Below are positions 51,344-60,077 of a DNA stretch of 64,000 nucleotides, in pieces. The stretch lies in assembly GCA_044228505.1 (NCBI GenBank), contig JBGAUT010000001.1, forward strand, positions 248,001 to 312,000, in the 5' to 3' direction. A program made the translations under genes and the position numbers. How positions within the stretch are numbered: position 1 is the stretch's first letter; each line of letters begins with the position of its first letter. The notes below the pieces were generated by a model, which saw only the letters and a program-made list of their open reading frames with translations, searched no databases and was not told where the DNA came from. The DNA comes from JAEUKA01 sp044228505 (GTDB taxonomy: Bacteria > Myxococcota_A > Polyangia > Palsa-1104 > JAEUJZ01).

Positions 51344-51482
51344 TGTAGCCACAGAATTCGCTCATTCGTCCGCGAGTTCCCGCTACAGGTTTCTTGCGTC
51401 GCTTGGTTTCACTTGCTAGATCCTCGGGCGAGCATCTCGCAACACTTTGGCTCACTCTTCGTAGCGTCGAGAAAGGATCCGT

Positions 51483-51791
51483 ATGACGCTGTTTCGTGGG
51501 ACCGGTCTTCTGATTGCGCTCGGACTGTTTGGGCTGGCTGCCGTGATCAACATTCAGTCTCTTTCCGAGGCGTACGGCAATGGTCCGCCCTATTTTGGCC
51601 GTACCACCAACATGGACAAATGGGAAAGTCCGCTACCGGGATTGGCCATGCTGGATGGGCTGGTTTTGCTGATTGTCGTGGTGGCGGTCGTGCTGTTTGT
51701 GCGCAGGCGAAGGGAACACGAAGCCTTGGCATCGGTTCCAGATCCAGAGGAGTTCACGGACCCGGTTTCCGACGGAGAGATGCCCAAGTAG
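51483..51791 (+). CDS. Small two-helix membrane protein
   Basis: 102 residues with two membrane helices (TGLLIALGLFGLAAVINIQSL and LAMLDGLVLLIVVVAVVLFVRR), an intervening Gly/Pro-rich loop and an acidic C-terminal tail ending PVSDGEMPK. AAGGATC upstream of the ATG. Located 96 bp before ftsZ on the same strand. No family recognised. Confidence 0.7.
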   Translation: MTLFRGTGLLIALGLFGLAAVINIQSLSEAYGNGPPYFGRTTNMDKWESPLPGLAMLDGLVLLIVVVAVVLFVRRRREHEALASVPDPEEFTDPVSDGEMPK

Positions 51792-51804
51792 TAGGAATTG
51801 TAGG

Positions 51805-51863
51805 AAAAAATTTCAGGAAAATTTTGGGAAAAAATTGACCCATAGATCCAGGGCTTAAACAAT
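51805..51863 (+). promoter_or_regulatory. Candidate ftsZ promoter with phased A-tracts
   Basis: TTGACC (51835-51840), 17-bp spacer, AACAAT (51858-51863) resembles a sigma-70 promoter (5/6 and 4/6 matches). Immediately upstream are three A/T tracts, AAAAAATTT, AAAATTTT and AAAAAATT, with junctions near 51810, 51821 and 51834, roughly one helical turn apart: an UP-element or bent-DNA arrangement that stands out in a GC-rich genome. Confidence 0.45.
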
Positions 51864-51887
51864 CGATTCCACGGGGAGGAACACCGT

Positions 51888-53141
51888 ATGGCCCTACTGG
51901 AATTCGACGACAACCACAACCACGCCAAGATCAAAGTGATTGGTGTGGGCGGCGGCGGCGGCAACGCCGTAAGTACCATGATCGTAAGTCGGCTGGAGGG
52001 GGTGGACTTTATTGCCGCCAACACCGACCTTCAGGCGCTCGAAAGCAATCAGGCTCCAATCAAGATTCCGCTCGGTTCCAAAGTGACCCGCGGACTTGGT
52101 GCTGGCGCAAACCCCGAGATCGGTCGGCAGTCGGCTTGTGAGGACCGCGAGCGCATTGCTGAAGTGCTTCGTGGTGCTGACATGGTCTTTGTCACCGCCG
52201 GAATGGGCGGAGGCACCGGCACTGGCGCGGCACCGATTATTGCCGAAGTGGCCCGTGAACTCGGCGCACTCACGGTCGGTGTGGTCACCAAGCCGTTTGG
52301 TTTTGAAGGCAAGAAGCGTCGCCGTCACGCGGAAGAAGGCATCGCTGCTTTGGCTGCGGCGGTAGACACGCTGATCACGATTCCGAACGAGCGGCTCCTG
52401 TCGATTGCAGGTCAGAAAACGACCATGCTCGACGCCTTCCGCAAAGCGGATGATGTGCTGCTCAATGCGGTGCAGGGCATCTCGGACCTCATCACCATTC
52501 CGGGCCTTATCAACGTCGATTTTGCCGACGTCAAGACCATCATGTCGAACATGGGCCGTGCGCTCATGGGCACGGGTCGAGCTGGCGGAGAGCGCCGGGC
52601 CATCGAGGCCGCTCAGCAAGCGATTAGTTCACCGCTGCTCGAGGACGTGTCGATTACGGGTGCGACCGGCATTCTCATCAACATCACCGGTGGTCCCGAT
52701 TTGACTCTGTTCGAGGTGAATGAAGCCTCGACACTGATTCAGGAAGCGGCTCATGAAGACGCCAACATCATCTTTGGCTCGGTGATCGATCCATCGATTG
52801 GCGATGAGCTACGAATTACGGTCATTGCGACCGGCTTCGACGCGCACTACGCGGACGTCGAGCCGACCATTTATGATCGCCGTCCAACCACGACTCAGCA
52901 CCAAGTGCCGATTTCGTTTGTATCGAAGCAGGAAGTGGCTTTGCCTCCGCCTCGCGTCGAGGTTGCCGCATCTGGTGCTGCGCGCCGTGACCGCGTAGCG
53001 ACCCCGGTCACGACGACGATGCCAACCGCACAGCAACGTCCGGCTCGCTCGGCGCTCGGAACCCGTCTCAATTTTGAAGACGAAGACTTCGATACGCCGA
53101 CTTATCAGCGACGCGGACAACCAGCCGCTGCTCGCGAATAA
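51888..53141 (+). CDS. ftsZ: Cell division protein FtsZ
   Basis: 417 residues, tubulin-like GTPase forming the Z ring. It has IKVIGVGGGGGNAV near the N-terminus, the GTP-binding signature AGMGGGTGTGAAP near residue 106, the T7 catalytic-loop region FADVKTIMSNMGRALMGTG, and the FtsZ C-domain (GPDLTLFEVNEASTLI). After a Pro/Thr/Arg-rich linker the conserved C-terminal peptide appears as DTPTYQRR (about 402-409) followed by eight extra residues. The start has GGGGAGG. No dcw-cluster genes (ftsQ, ftsA, mur) adjoin, unlike most bacteria. Confidence 0.98.
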   Translation: MALLEFDDNHNHAKIKVIGVGGGGGNAVSTMIVSRLEGVDFIAANTDLQALESNQAPIKIPLGSKVTRGLGAGANPEIGRQSACEDRERIAEVLRGADMVFVTAGMGGGTGTGAAPIIAEVARELGALTVGVVTKPFGFEGKKRRRHAEEGIAALAAAVDTLITIPNERLLSIAGQKTTMLDAFRKADDVLLNAVQGISDLITIPGLINVDFADVKTIMSNMGRALMGTGRAGGERRAIEAAQQAISSPLLEDVSITGATGILINITGGPDLTLFEVNEASTLIQEAAHEDANIIFGSVIDPSIGDELRITVIATGFDAHYADVEPTIYDRRPTTTQHQVPISFVSKQEVALPPPRVEVAASGAARRDRVATPVTTTMPTAQQRPARSALGTRLNFEDEDFDTPTYQRRGQPAAARE

Positions 53142-53155
53142 GCGCTCTGCCACTT

Positions 53156-53177
53156 GGCCCAGCTTTTCAGCCGGGCC
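53156..53177 (+). terminator. Weak hairpin after ftsZ
   Basis: GGCCC and GGGCC pair around a 12-base loop 15 bp after the ftsZ stop. The following sequence is C-rich with a short TTT but no proper T-run. It may end ftsZ transcription; weak on its own. Confidence 0.25.
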
Positions 53178-53239
53178 CCCGCCCCTTTGCCCCTCCGACT
53201 GCCCACACAACGTCGATAACTACCGAGAGGACACCGCGC

Positions 53240-53455
53240 TTACGACATCATGCGCAGCGTCCACTCCACTCCAAGCGCCCATTCGGCATCGCAGCGCTTG
53301 TCATCTGACCCGGCACTGTCACTCGCTTGCTTGCGGGCTCGTTCGCCGGTGAGAATGCCGAGTATGGCAGCCTGACTTGCCTTGCGGGCTGGCTGCTCAC
53401 CGCTCTGCGTCTCCGACGGAAGAGGCGATGCCTGGGATTTTTGCTTCTGGCTCAT
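53240..53455 (-). CDS. Small hydrophilic protein
   Basis: 71 residues starting MSQKQKSQASPLPSE. The ATG has a strong ribosome site (AAGGAG, seven bases upstream) and about two thirds of third codon positions are G or C, both favouring a real gene. Gln/Lys/Ser-rich first half, a short possible helix (KASQAAILGILTGERARKQ), no signal or membrane segment. It is downstream of and on the same strand as the DcrB-like and vWA genes. Confidence 0.45.
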   Translation of the reverse strand: MSQKQKSQASPLPSETQSGEQPARKASQAAILGILTGERARKQASDSAGSDDKRCDAEWALGVEWTLRMMS

Positions 53456-53659
53456 GAAACGACTCCTTGTTTCGCGCTGAGCGCCCCCGATACGAAGAAC
53501 ATCCTACGTGATGGGTCTGACAGTGCTGCCGTTCAGAACGAGCGGCCCCTGGACCGAGATGGGGAAGCAAGCTGCACAACGCGAACAGTTGACCAATGTA
53601 TCGCGCAACCACCCCTGTCGCAACCTTTTCACCGCAACATTTTCGTAGCAGCGCTTCTT

Positions 53660-54583
53660 TCAGAGATAGATCGATGTGGATAGGGTGGCAGTCGGACTGG
53701 GCTTCGGCAGACTCGGTGGGGAAGGTAGAGGTCTGACGGAGGTAGCCACGGAAGAAAGCAGCGTTGCTAGCTCTTCTCGGCGTGTGACGGTTGTGCTCTC
53801 GAAGACCATTGCGTACAGGTAGTGAGCATCGGCAAAGACCAGCAGGTCTTGGAGCAGCAGCGGCGTGCTTGGGGCCGGTTGGGCCTGGGCAGCGTGCTTG
53901 TGCGCGGGACCAACCAAACAGAATGCGAGGCCGTGCAGCCCATGCGTCGAGGTAATCGGTGTCGCGCCACCATCTGTTTCGAAGAGCAGACCCTTTTTCC
54001 GATAGCGCTCGATGAGCGAGGTACACAGCGCTTGCGGAGAGATCGTGCGTGGCACGGCAGGATGGACCACCAACATGGCCCGGTGTGACGGAAAATCCGG
54101 CGGATAGAACCGTGTGACAAGGCCCGCAGCGATGCGGGTCCATCCGAGCGGGGGAGTGTATAGGTAGCGCCGTTTGCGGTAGCCGAGTCCGAGCGTTAGC
54201 GTGTAGGCGAGCTGCTTGACGAGTAGTGCCGTACTTTCGACGGCATCCAGGTCGAACACCGGCGCGTCGATGATGTCAACGGAATCGTCTCCAAATACGG
54301 CGGCGATATGGAGGTACCCAAGTTGTGGTCCTCGACGGACCAGTAGCGAGCTGAGCGCGCCAAACTCGCCTTCGGCGGTCGTAAACGTCTCCGGCAGTGA
54401 GGCGTGAAGTGGCGTCCATTCGTCGTGCTCGGCGATGAGCTCGTTGACGATGTCCCGCAGGCTGCGTAGCGGCTGTTGCTTGGCGCGGTAACGAATCGGT
54501 AGCAGCTTGAGCGCGTCAGGAGGCTGGAGAAACCAGGCCCCCTGTTGCTGTGACTGATAAAAACCGGGTGGGCAGACGATCAC
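53660..54583 (-). CDS. Uncharacterised protein, possibly DcrB/PsbP-like fold
   Basis: 307 residues from GTG 54583. It starts VCPPGFYQSQQQGAWFLQPP. Alternating strands follow (PETFTTAEGEFGALSSLLVR, QLGYLHIAAVFGDDSVDIID) as in DcrB/DUF1795-type Mog1/PsbP-fold proteins, and a second similar half may begin at RYLYTPPLGWTRIAAGLVTRF, suggesting an internal duplication. No signal peptide. The Pro/Ser-rich C-terminus (PLPSPPSLPKPSP) is disordered. It lies 41 bp after the vWA gene on the same strand. Fold is inference, function unknown. Confidence 0.6.
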   Translation of the reverse strand: MIVCPPGFYQSQQQGAWFLQPPDALKLLPIRYRAKQQPLRSLRDIVNELIAEHDEWTPLHASLPETFTTAEGEFGALSSLLVRRGPQLGYLHIAAVFGDDSVDIIDAPVFDLDAVESTALLVKQLAYTLTLGLGYRKRRYLYTPPLGWTRIAAGLVTRFYPPDFPSHRAMLVVHPAVPRTISPQALCTSLIERYRKKGLLFETDGGATPITSTHGLHGLAFCLVGPAHKHAAQAQPAPSTPLLLQDLLVFADAHYLYAMVFESTTVTRREELATLLSSVATSVRPLPSPPSLPKPSPTATLSTSIYL

Positions 54584-54624
54584 AAATCCATTTTACCGCG
54601 AGGCGCAGGCCCGCAGCGTGGCGT

Positions 54625-55695
54625 TTATTCGCTCCAGTCGTCCACTTCGTACAGGAACTTGGTCTTACCGATGAGCTTGCGGTTTACCGACGTGCTCTGC
54701 ACAAAGATCATGTATTTGTCGAGAGCAGTCGGCTTGATGCGGGCGGTGCCTTCTCCCTCGGCGGGGAGTCCGAGCATCTCACGGGCGGCGGCACCCGCGA
54801 ACATGTCTCCGCTCTTGCGGTCGGCGAGGATGACCTCTTTGTAGCCCTGGATCGTCTCGGTCTTGGTGAACTCGTAAAAGCCCCGGCCCTTCTTGAAGGT
54901 CAGGCCGTTTTCCGTCACAAAATCACGGATCGAGCAGTCGCGGTCGACGTCGAGGATCTGGAAGCGACCGGGAGGGACGGCACGCAGGTCGGCGGGCGTG
55001 AAGGTCGCCGCCGGTTTGCGCTTCATCATCTGGTCGAACATCTTGTTCAGGCCGCGATTCATGCGGCCTTCCTTGATGACTTCCTGCTCGTAGCCCTTGA
55101 GCTGCTCGGGGCTCGACTGCTGGTAACAGACCGCCATCACCAGGTCGGTGATGTACGAGAACTGGTCGAGCGTGACGTGGAATCCGCCCGACTTGTGGGC
55201 CAGCTCCTCGTAGAACTTGGTGGCGTGCTTGCGCCCGAGGCACTGGATGCCGTAGACGGGAATCTTCATCCCGGCGAGCTTGTCGATCTCGGTGCGCCAG
55301 TTGATCTTCTTGGGGTTGTCGGCGGGGCCGTGCGGCACATCGTCGCCGATGAGCACCAAGCACTTGCGGGTGTGCGGCAGCCACGACAGGCTCTGCGCCT
55401 CGTGGAGCACCAGCTCGTAACACTCGGGGAGATCGCCGCCACCGGTCGCTTCGACGTTCTGCACAAACGAGCAAATCGCGTTCGTATTGTCGGATAGATC
55501 GAACGCTTTGGTGACGTAGGTAGAGCCTTTGTCGCAGTAGTCGCCGTGCGCGATGATGCCGATCCGCATATTCGGCACCTCTTTCATCAGACGAGTGACC
55601 GTCTCTTTGATCTTACGACGTACCTGGGTAAGACACGGATACATGCTGCCGGTGGTGTCAAAGCTGAACACCACCTCAATTGCGTAGTCGGCCAT
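54625..55695 (-). CDS. von Willebrand factor A domain protein
   Basis: 356 residues. The vWA domain starts at once: IEVVFSFDTTGSMYPCLTQV contains the DxTGS MIDAS metal site, then MRIGIIAHGDYCDKGSTYV, ATGGGDLPECYELVLHEAQ (second MIDAS region) and CLVLIGDDVPHGP. The C-terminal third (FQILDVDRDCSIRDFVTENGL, GRGFYEFTKTETIQGYKEVIL) is a small extra domain seen in similar stand-alone vWA proteins. Cytoplasmic, with no signal or membrane helix. Start at 55695 with GAGGGGGG upstream; in-frame codons further upstream are non-coding. Role unknown, probably metal-dependent protein binding. Confidence 0.88.
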   Translation of the reverse strand: MADYAIEVVFSFDTTGSMYPCLTQVRRKIKETVTRLMKEVPNMRIGIIAHGDYCDKGSTYVTKAFDLSDNTNAICSFVQNVEATGGGDLPECYELVLHEAQSLSWLPHTRKCLVLIGDDVPHGPADNPKKINWRTEIDKLAGMKIPVYGIQCLGRKHATKFYEELAHKSGGFHVTLDQFSYITDLVMAVCYQQSSPEQLKGYEQEVIKEGRMNRGLNKMFDQMMKRKPAATFTPADLRAVPPGRFQILDVDRDCSIRDFVTENGLTFKKGRGFYEFTKTETIQGYKEVILADRKSGDMFAGAAAREMLGLPAEGEGTARIKPTALDKYMIFVQSTSVNRKLIGKTKFLYEVDDWSE

Positions 55696-55818
55696 AGATT
55701 CCCCCCTCGGAAGCTCGTTAGGACGTTGGGCGAGCAATGCACGTCCCCGGCAAGCCTGCGGCGCAGCCATCGCTGTGCGCACCCCCAGCCAGCAGGAAAG
55801 ACACTTGTCGCTTTTATT

Positions 55819-55850
55819 AATAAACAGCGTCGCTTGGCTAGATGTCAAGC
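55819..55850 (-). promoter_or_regulatory. Candidate sigma-70 promoter and operator of the vWA gene
   Basis: On the minus strand TTGACA (55848-55843) is followed after 18 bp by TTTATT (55824-55819), about 124 bp before the start codon. A dyad GCTTG-N9-CAAGC (55832-55850) covers the -35 box and could be a repressor site. Confidence 0.4.
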
Positions 55851-56000
55851 AATGTGCGGCCTGTTTATGTAGGAGAAATCCGCCTATCTCCAACTTGTGC
55901 CTACGGAGGAGCAGCAGACTGTGTGGGGCAAGTTCGAAATAGGGCTCTTGGCGTCGTACAGAAGCGGATTGAGATACAGCAGTCCGCTATGCCGAAATGG

Positions 56001-56027
56001 ATGCGCTACCCGCTTGGGGTAGTGCAT
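56001..56027 (-). terminator. 11-bp hairpin after the metallopeptidase gene
   Basis: Bases 56001-56011 pair with 56017-56027 around GCTTG; ten Watson-Crick pairs and one G-T wobble. It lies 56-82 bp past the metallopeptidase stop. There is no T-run, so transcript-end stabilisation or factor-assisted termination is more likely than classic intrinsic termination. Confidence 0.45.
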
Positions 56028-56082
56028 CTATCTGGAATGTAAGGGGAAACGGACAGGAGGGAGAGGGGAGGGCGCGGCTGAT

Positions 56083-59000
56083 TTAGGCGCGGCGACGACG
56101 ACGAGCGAGTAGCACGAGTGCGCCGACGACCAGGCTCGATACCATCCCAGAGGAGGTGCCGCCACCAAAGTTACATCCGGTGCCACCGTCGTTGACCGAA
56201 CCCTGCGCCTTGACGACCTGGACATTGACGATGGCTTCACGGGTTACATCGCCGTTTTGCGCCATCACTTTGAAGGTCAGGACCGTCGGAGCGGTGACGT
56301 TCGGGGCGATGAACGTCGGGTTGGCGATATCCATCGCAGACAGCATGACGGGCGTGCCCGCAGTCTGCTCCCAGTGCCACTTCACTGCACCACTGGCACC
56401 CGTTGCTGTCGCCAGTAGCTGGACCTGGAAGCCGACCGGGATGGTGGTCTGATCCATGGCCGAGATCTGGAACATCGATGGTGGCTTCATCACACACACG
56501 CCACGGTGCACAACCTGCTGACCGAACGGCTTGTTGTCGAGGCCGGTGATGGCGATCTCATCGAGATCCCAGCCAGGAGCACCGACGGTGTCATCGCTAC
56601 CGCTGCGGAATCGGAGCTTCACGTTTTTCCCAGCGAGGAGCTTGCCGATCTCGATCTTGGTGGTGAGCCAATCGGTCGGGTAGCCGGGGCTCGGGCCTCC
56701 GAAAGCACGTCGTCCAGCCAGCGGATTCTTCGATGGAGCCGCTGCGAGCGACTGGGTATAGCCGTTCGAGATGACCACACCTGGAACCGTCGTGACGTCG
56801 ACCCATAGCGTGCCACCATCGTCCGATAGCTCAATGACGCCGCCATCGTAGTAGCCAATGCCATCGGTTTCGAACGAGTAGCGGTGACGAACGCTCACCG
56901 CCATGCCATTGGCTCCGACCTTCAGATCCGGCGAAATGAACAGGTGATCTGCGGGTTCTGCGCTGTCTGGGCCATGCCACAGACCGTTGCCGGCCGTAAA
57001 GACGTGCTGCCACGGCTCGACGAACAGCTCGGGATCATCGGAAACCGACCAGCCGGTATTTTTGCTGTCGAACTTGTCGTTCGCCGTTTGGTTGGCCAGG
57101 ACGTCGTAGTTGCCCTGCGCGGTGTAGGTCTGCTTGATGGCACCCGGTTTGTACAGACCGGTTCCGTTTATCTCAAGGTCGAGATCGAAGGTCGAGACGG
57201 TGGTCGCACCTTGCATGCCAACGCCCACGCTGACGACGGTCGACTGGAACGGTGCCAGCGTCGGAATCGTCACGGGGCTCGACGTGACGGTCACCTCGGT
57301 CTTCTTCGAGGTCACCTTCAGCGTGCCAGCGGTCAGATCCTTGTTGCCGGTGTTGCGGACGGTGACCAGCAGTCGACCTTCCTCTCCGTTGTCAAGAACG
57401 CCGTCTTGGTCGCAGTCTGTCTTCGACTGGTCGAGCACGATGCGATCGATCGTCACATCAGCCCCAGTGACAAAGCTTTCCACCACGCCTGCGTGGTCAG
57501 TCGAGGACTTTTCTGGGCCTACCGCACCAGCACCCATGCCACGTTTGGCGAAAGCTGCGACGAGAAGGTCGTAGTCAGCACGATCGCTCACCCAGGCTGC
57601 GGCCAGCACTGCATCGCGGGCCTCCAGGAAGGTCGGGGCATTCGGGGTCAGCTTGAGCGATGCCACCAGATAACGGCGCATCCGCTCGTTGGCCTGCTCG
57701 AATGAAAGCCGTGAGTCACGCAGCAGTGCCGCGTAGCACTCCCACATCGCGGTGGCCCACACTTCGCCGGCGTTGTGGACTTCGGAGTTGCTTGCCCCAT
57801 CGCCACCAAATGAAGGTGCTGGGCTCGTCGGCAGTGGTACTCCATCTTCGATGTGCTTGAAGGTCATCGGGTTCTTGGTCAGGTCCGCCGAGTACGGGTA
57901 CCGACGAAGACCATCGTAGAACGCCTTATTGCCGGGAGCCCATATCGAGTAGGACATGTCCGGGTAGACGCCGTTCCACTTGGCGTTGGCGGGCACGTTG
58001 ATGTCTTCAGGACGAACGATGGTGAGGAGCACGATGAAATCGCTCCAGCCCTCGCCCATGCTGCCGCCCTGGTTGTTCGACAGTCCGACGCCGTTGCCGA
58101 CCAGGCGGTTTGACATGATGTGGCCCCACTCGTGAGACACCACACCGGTGTCGAGCGAGCCGTCGTGGGTCGAGCGGCTGCCCGAGATCGTGACGTTGAC
58201 CGGCGTACCAGCCTTGGCCTTGTTCCACAGCTTGATGCCGTCATCGTAGGTCATGCCGACGACGCCAATCGTGATCGTCGCATCCGAGCCGCCCATGGCA
58301 GGCAGTCCGATGGTCGAGTCAACGCTGACGACGATGACGCCTTTGGCACCCGATAGCTGCGCGTTTTTCACCTTCACGCGTGATGCGCAGTTGCCTTCAC
58401 CAAACCAGATGAGGGCGATTTTGCCAGCCATCGCGGCAGCATTTTTGAACGGAGCTTCGCAACCATCGCTTATGTTGCCGACGCCATCGTCCGCAATGAC
58501 TGCCTCGCCAGTGACAGAGAAGTTCGACGGCCCATACGGAGCACCCGAGACTTCGTATTCACCACCGATATCAGCCGGAGCGTTGACCTTGCCTGTCGCA
58601 CCAATCGCATCCCACACGTACATTTGGATACGTGGCATTCCACCGTCAGCTGGGGTGCTGGCGTTCGCGTTGTTGCGACCGCCCGAGTCTTGGGCCTCGC
58701 CACGGATCGGATCGCCTTCGATACCACCACGACCACGGTTCGTCTTCTGCGGGTTGAAGGCTGATTCCGTCCAGCCTGCATCGTAGAAGTAGTCGTGCAT
58801 CCAGTTGAGCAGGTAGAACAAGTTGGTCGTGATCGCCTGCGAGTTACTCGCCGACGCCAGTGGATCGGTCGTCGGATCGTAGATGCGATCGAAGGTCTTC
58901 GGCCCGGTGAGCGTCACCTTGGCATCGCCAGCGCTCCAGCCGTCGGGGGAGGCCAAGTCGGCGTAGGCGAAGACGTTGTTTCCCGATAGCTCGGTGGCAT

Positions 59001-60003
59001 CGGCTGGCAACCACGGGTCGTTGCGGGAAAACGGTGCGCTCTCGAGCGTCACCAGGTTGGCCGCTTTAAACGCAGGCATGGGGGCCGCTGCGCTGCGCAC
59101 ACCCGTCGGATGGGGCGTAAAATCGTTGCCCATGGGGCTGTCCCACGGAGTCTTCCGTCCGTTGGTGTCAGCCCACACGCGATAGGCAAATGCGTCCGAT
59201 GCCGTCAGGCTGTGCTGGAAGAACACATTGCCGTCGATGGCAGAGACGACGAAAGCCATCATCTTCGAGTCTTTGCTATCGCGATAGCCGACGTCTAGCT
59301 CCGTGTAATAGGCGGGAACCAGGCCATCTTCGGTCGGATACCAGGTCTTGCGCACTCGGGCCGGGCCGGTCTGGACGAGTCCCTCGATATCGGGGGTGCT
59401 CTCCATTTCAAGGGCCATGTAACCGCCGGAGCGTTTGCCGGTGAAGCTGACCCGAGAAACCGCGCTCTTCGAGCCGTTCATGGCCCGGAACGCCGCCGAT
59501 ACTGCGACCGTCTCATCGAGAGCCCACTGTTCGGCCACCTTCGCAGTGCTGGGGGCGAAGTTTCCCGACACAAACTGCGGGTTCATGTCCCGGTCCATCG
59601 CGATCTTCAGGCTGCGACGGAACACCGGAATGCCATCGATCTCTTGATCGAAGTGGGCGATGAGCGGGCCATTGCCGGCGTCATGCAAGTCTTGCAGCTT
59701 GGCACCAGCAATCGCTTCGTCAGAGAGCTTGTAGCTCGGCTTCAGACCACGCAGCGTGGACCAGGCGACTGCCTTGGCATCATTGCCCGATGGGGCCCAG
59801 GTCTGCGCTTGCAATCGGGTCATCGTTGGCTGACCGTTTGCGCTGTCGCGATGCATCACCTGGGTGGTGACTCGCAGCGCTGGACCCACTTCGGGGCCTT
59901 GGGGAAGCACGGTGGCCTCGGGCGCACCCGGGATACCGCAAGCCCCAACCAGGCTTATCGCGGCACCCAAGAAGATTCGCGATCCGAACCAATTTTTTCG
60001 CAT
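56083..60003 (-). CDS. Very large M36 (fungalysin-type) metallopeptidase with MYXO-CTERM tag
   Basis: 1306 residues. N-terminal lipoprotein-like signal ending SLVGAC, then a propeptide with FTP/PepSY-type sequence (WSTLRGLKPSYKLSDEAI, LIAHFDQEIDGIPVFRRSL). The catalytic domain has HEWGH at 624-628 and GEGWSDF as the second zinc-ligand region. A PA domain is inserted before it (about 510-600: AAMAGKIALIWFGEGNC, LSGAKGVIVVSVDS). C-terminal of it are a CARDB-like domain (DCDQDGVLDNGEEGRLLVTVRNTG), a beta sandwich (FEPWQHVFTAG-like region to KLRFRSGSDD) and an Ig-like domain. The final 30 residues (Gly-Cys, hydrophobic helix, ARRRRRA) form a MYXO-CTERM sorting signal. AAGGAG precedes the ATG. Secreted or surface protease. 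Confidence 0.92.
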   Translation of the reverse strand: MRKNWFGSRIFLGAAISLVGACGIPGAPEATVLPQGPEVGPALRVTTQVMHRDSANGQPTMTRLQAQTWAPSGNDAKAVAWSTLRGLKPSYKLSDEAIAGAKLQDLHDAGNGPLIAHFDQEIDGIPVFRRSLKIAMDRDMNPQFVSGNFAPSTAKVAEQWALDETVAVSAAFRAMNGSKSAVSRVSFTGKRSGGYMALEMESTPDIEGLVQTGPARVRKTWYPTEDGLVPAYYTELDVGYRDSKDSKMMAFVVSAIDGNVFFQHSLTASDAFAYRVWADTNGRKTPWDSPMGNDFTPHPTGVRSAAAPMPAFKAANLVTLESAPFSRNDPWLPADATELSGNNVFAYADLASPDGWSAGDAKVTLTGPKTFDRIYDPTTDPLASASNSQAITTNLFYLLNWMHDYFYDAGWTESAFNPQKTNRGRGGIEGDPIRGEAQDSGGRNNANASTPADGGMPRIQMYVWDAIGATGKVNAPADIGGEYEVSGAPYGPSNFSVTGEAVIADDGVGNISDGCEAPFKNAAAMAGKIALIWFGEGNCASRVKVKNAQLSGAKGVIVVSVDSTIGLPAMGGSDATITIGVVGMTYDDGIKLWNKAKAGTPVNVTISGSRSTHDGSLDTGVVSHEWGHIMSNRLVGNGVGLSNNQGGSMGEGWSDFIVLLTIVRPEDINVPANAKWNGVYPDMSYSIWAPGNKAFYDGLRRYPYSADLTKNPMTFKHIEDGVPLPTSPAPSFGGDGASNSEVHNAGEVWATAMWECYAALLRDSRLSFEQANERMRRYLVASLKLTPNAPTFLEARDAVLAAAWVSDRADYDLLVAAFAKRGMGAGAVGPEKSSTDHAGVVESFVTGADVTIDRIVLDQSKTDCDQDGVLDNGEEGRLLVTVRNTGNKDLTAGTLKVTSKKTEVTVTSSPVTIPTLAPFQSTVVSVGVGMQGATTVSTFDLDLEINGTGLYKPGAIKQTYTAQGNYDVLANQTANDKFDSKNTGWSVSDDPELFVEPWQHVFTAGNGLWHGPDSAEPADHLFISPDLKVGANGMAVSVRHRYSFETDGIGYYDGGVIELSDDGGTLWVDVTTVPGVVISNGYTQSLAAAPSKNPLAGRRAFGGPSPGYPTDWLTTKIEIGKLLAGKNVKLRFRSGSDDTVGAPGWDLDEIAITGLDNKPFGQQVVHRGVCVMKPPSMFQISAMDQTTIPVGFQVQLLATATGASGAVKWHWEQTAGTPVMLSAMDIANPTFIAPNVTAPTVLTFKVMAQNGDVTREAIVNVQVVKAQGSVNDGGTGCNFGGGTSSGMVSSLVVGALVLLARRRRRA

Positions 60004-60077
60004 CGTTTGCTCCTTGCTGTCGAGGCGGCTCTAGAGATCCAAAGCAGCCTCTCCAAGTAAAAGTTCGTTATCCGACC

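Larger units (their letters stand above)
55696..56082. other. Intergenic region upstream of the vWA gene
   Basis: 387 bp between the vWA gene start and the metallopeptidase stop, both on the minus strand. It holds the vWA promoter candidate with an overlapping dyad and the terminator-like hairpin of the metallopeptidase gene (separate entries). Short open frames here lack ribosome sites and are not called. Confidence 0.6.

Noticed and set aside
55842..56042. 66-codon plus-strand frame in the vWA-protease gap
   Set aside because: No ribosome site, no recognisable sequence, and it runs across the hairpin at 56001-56027.
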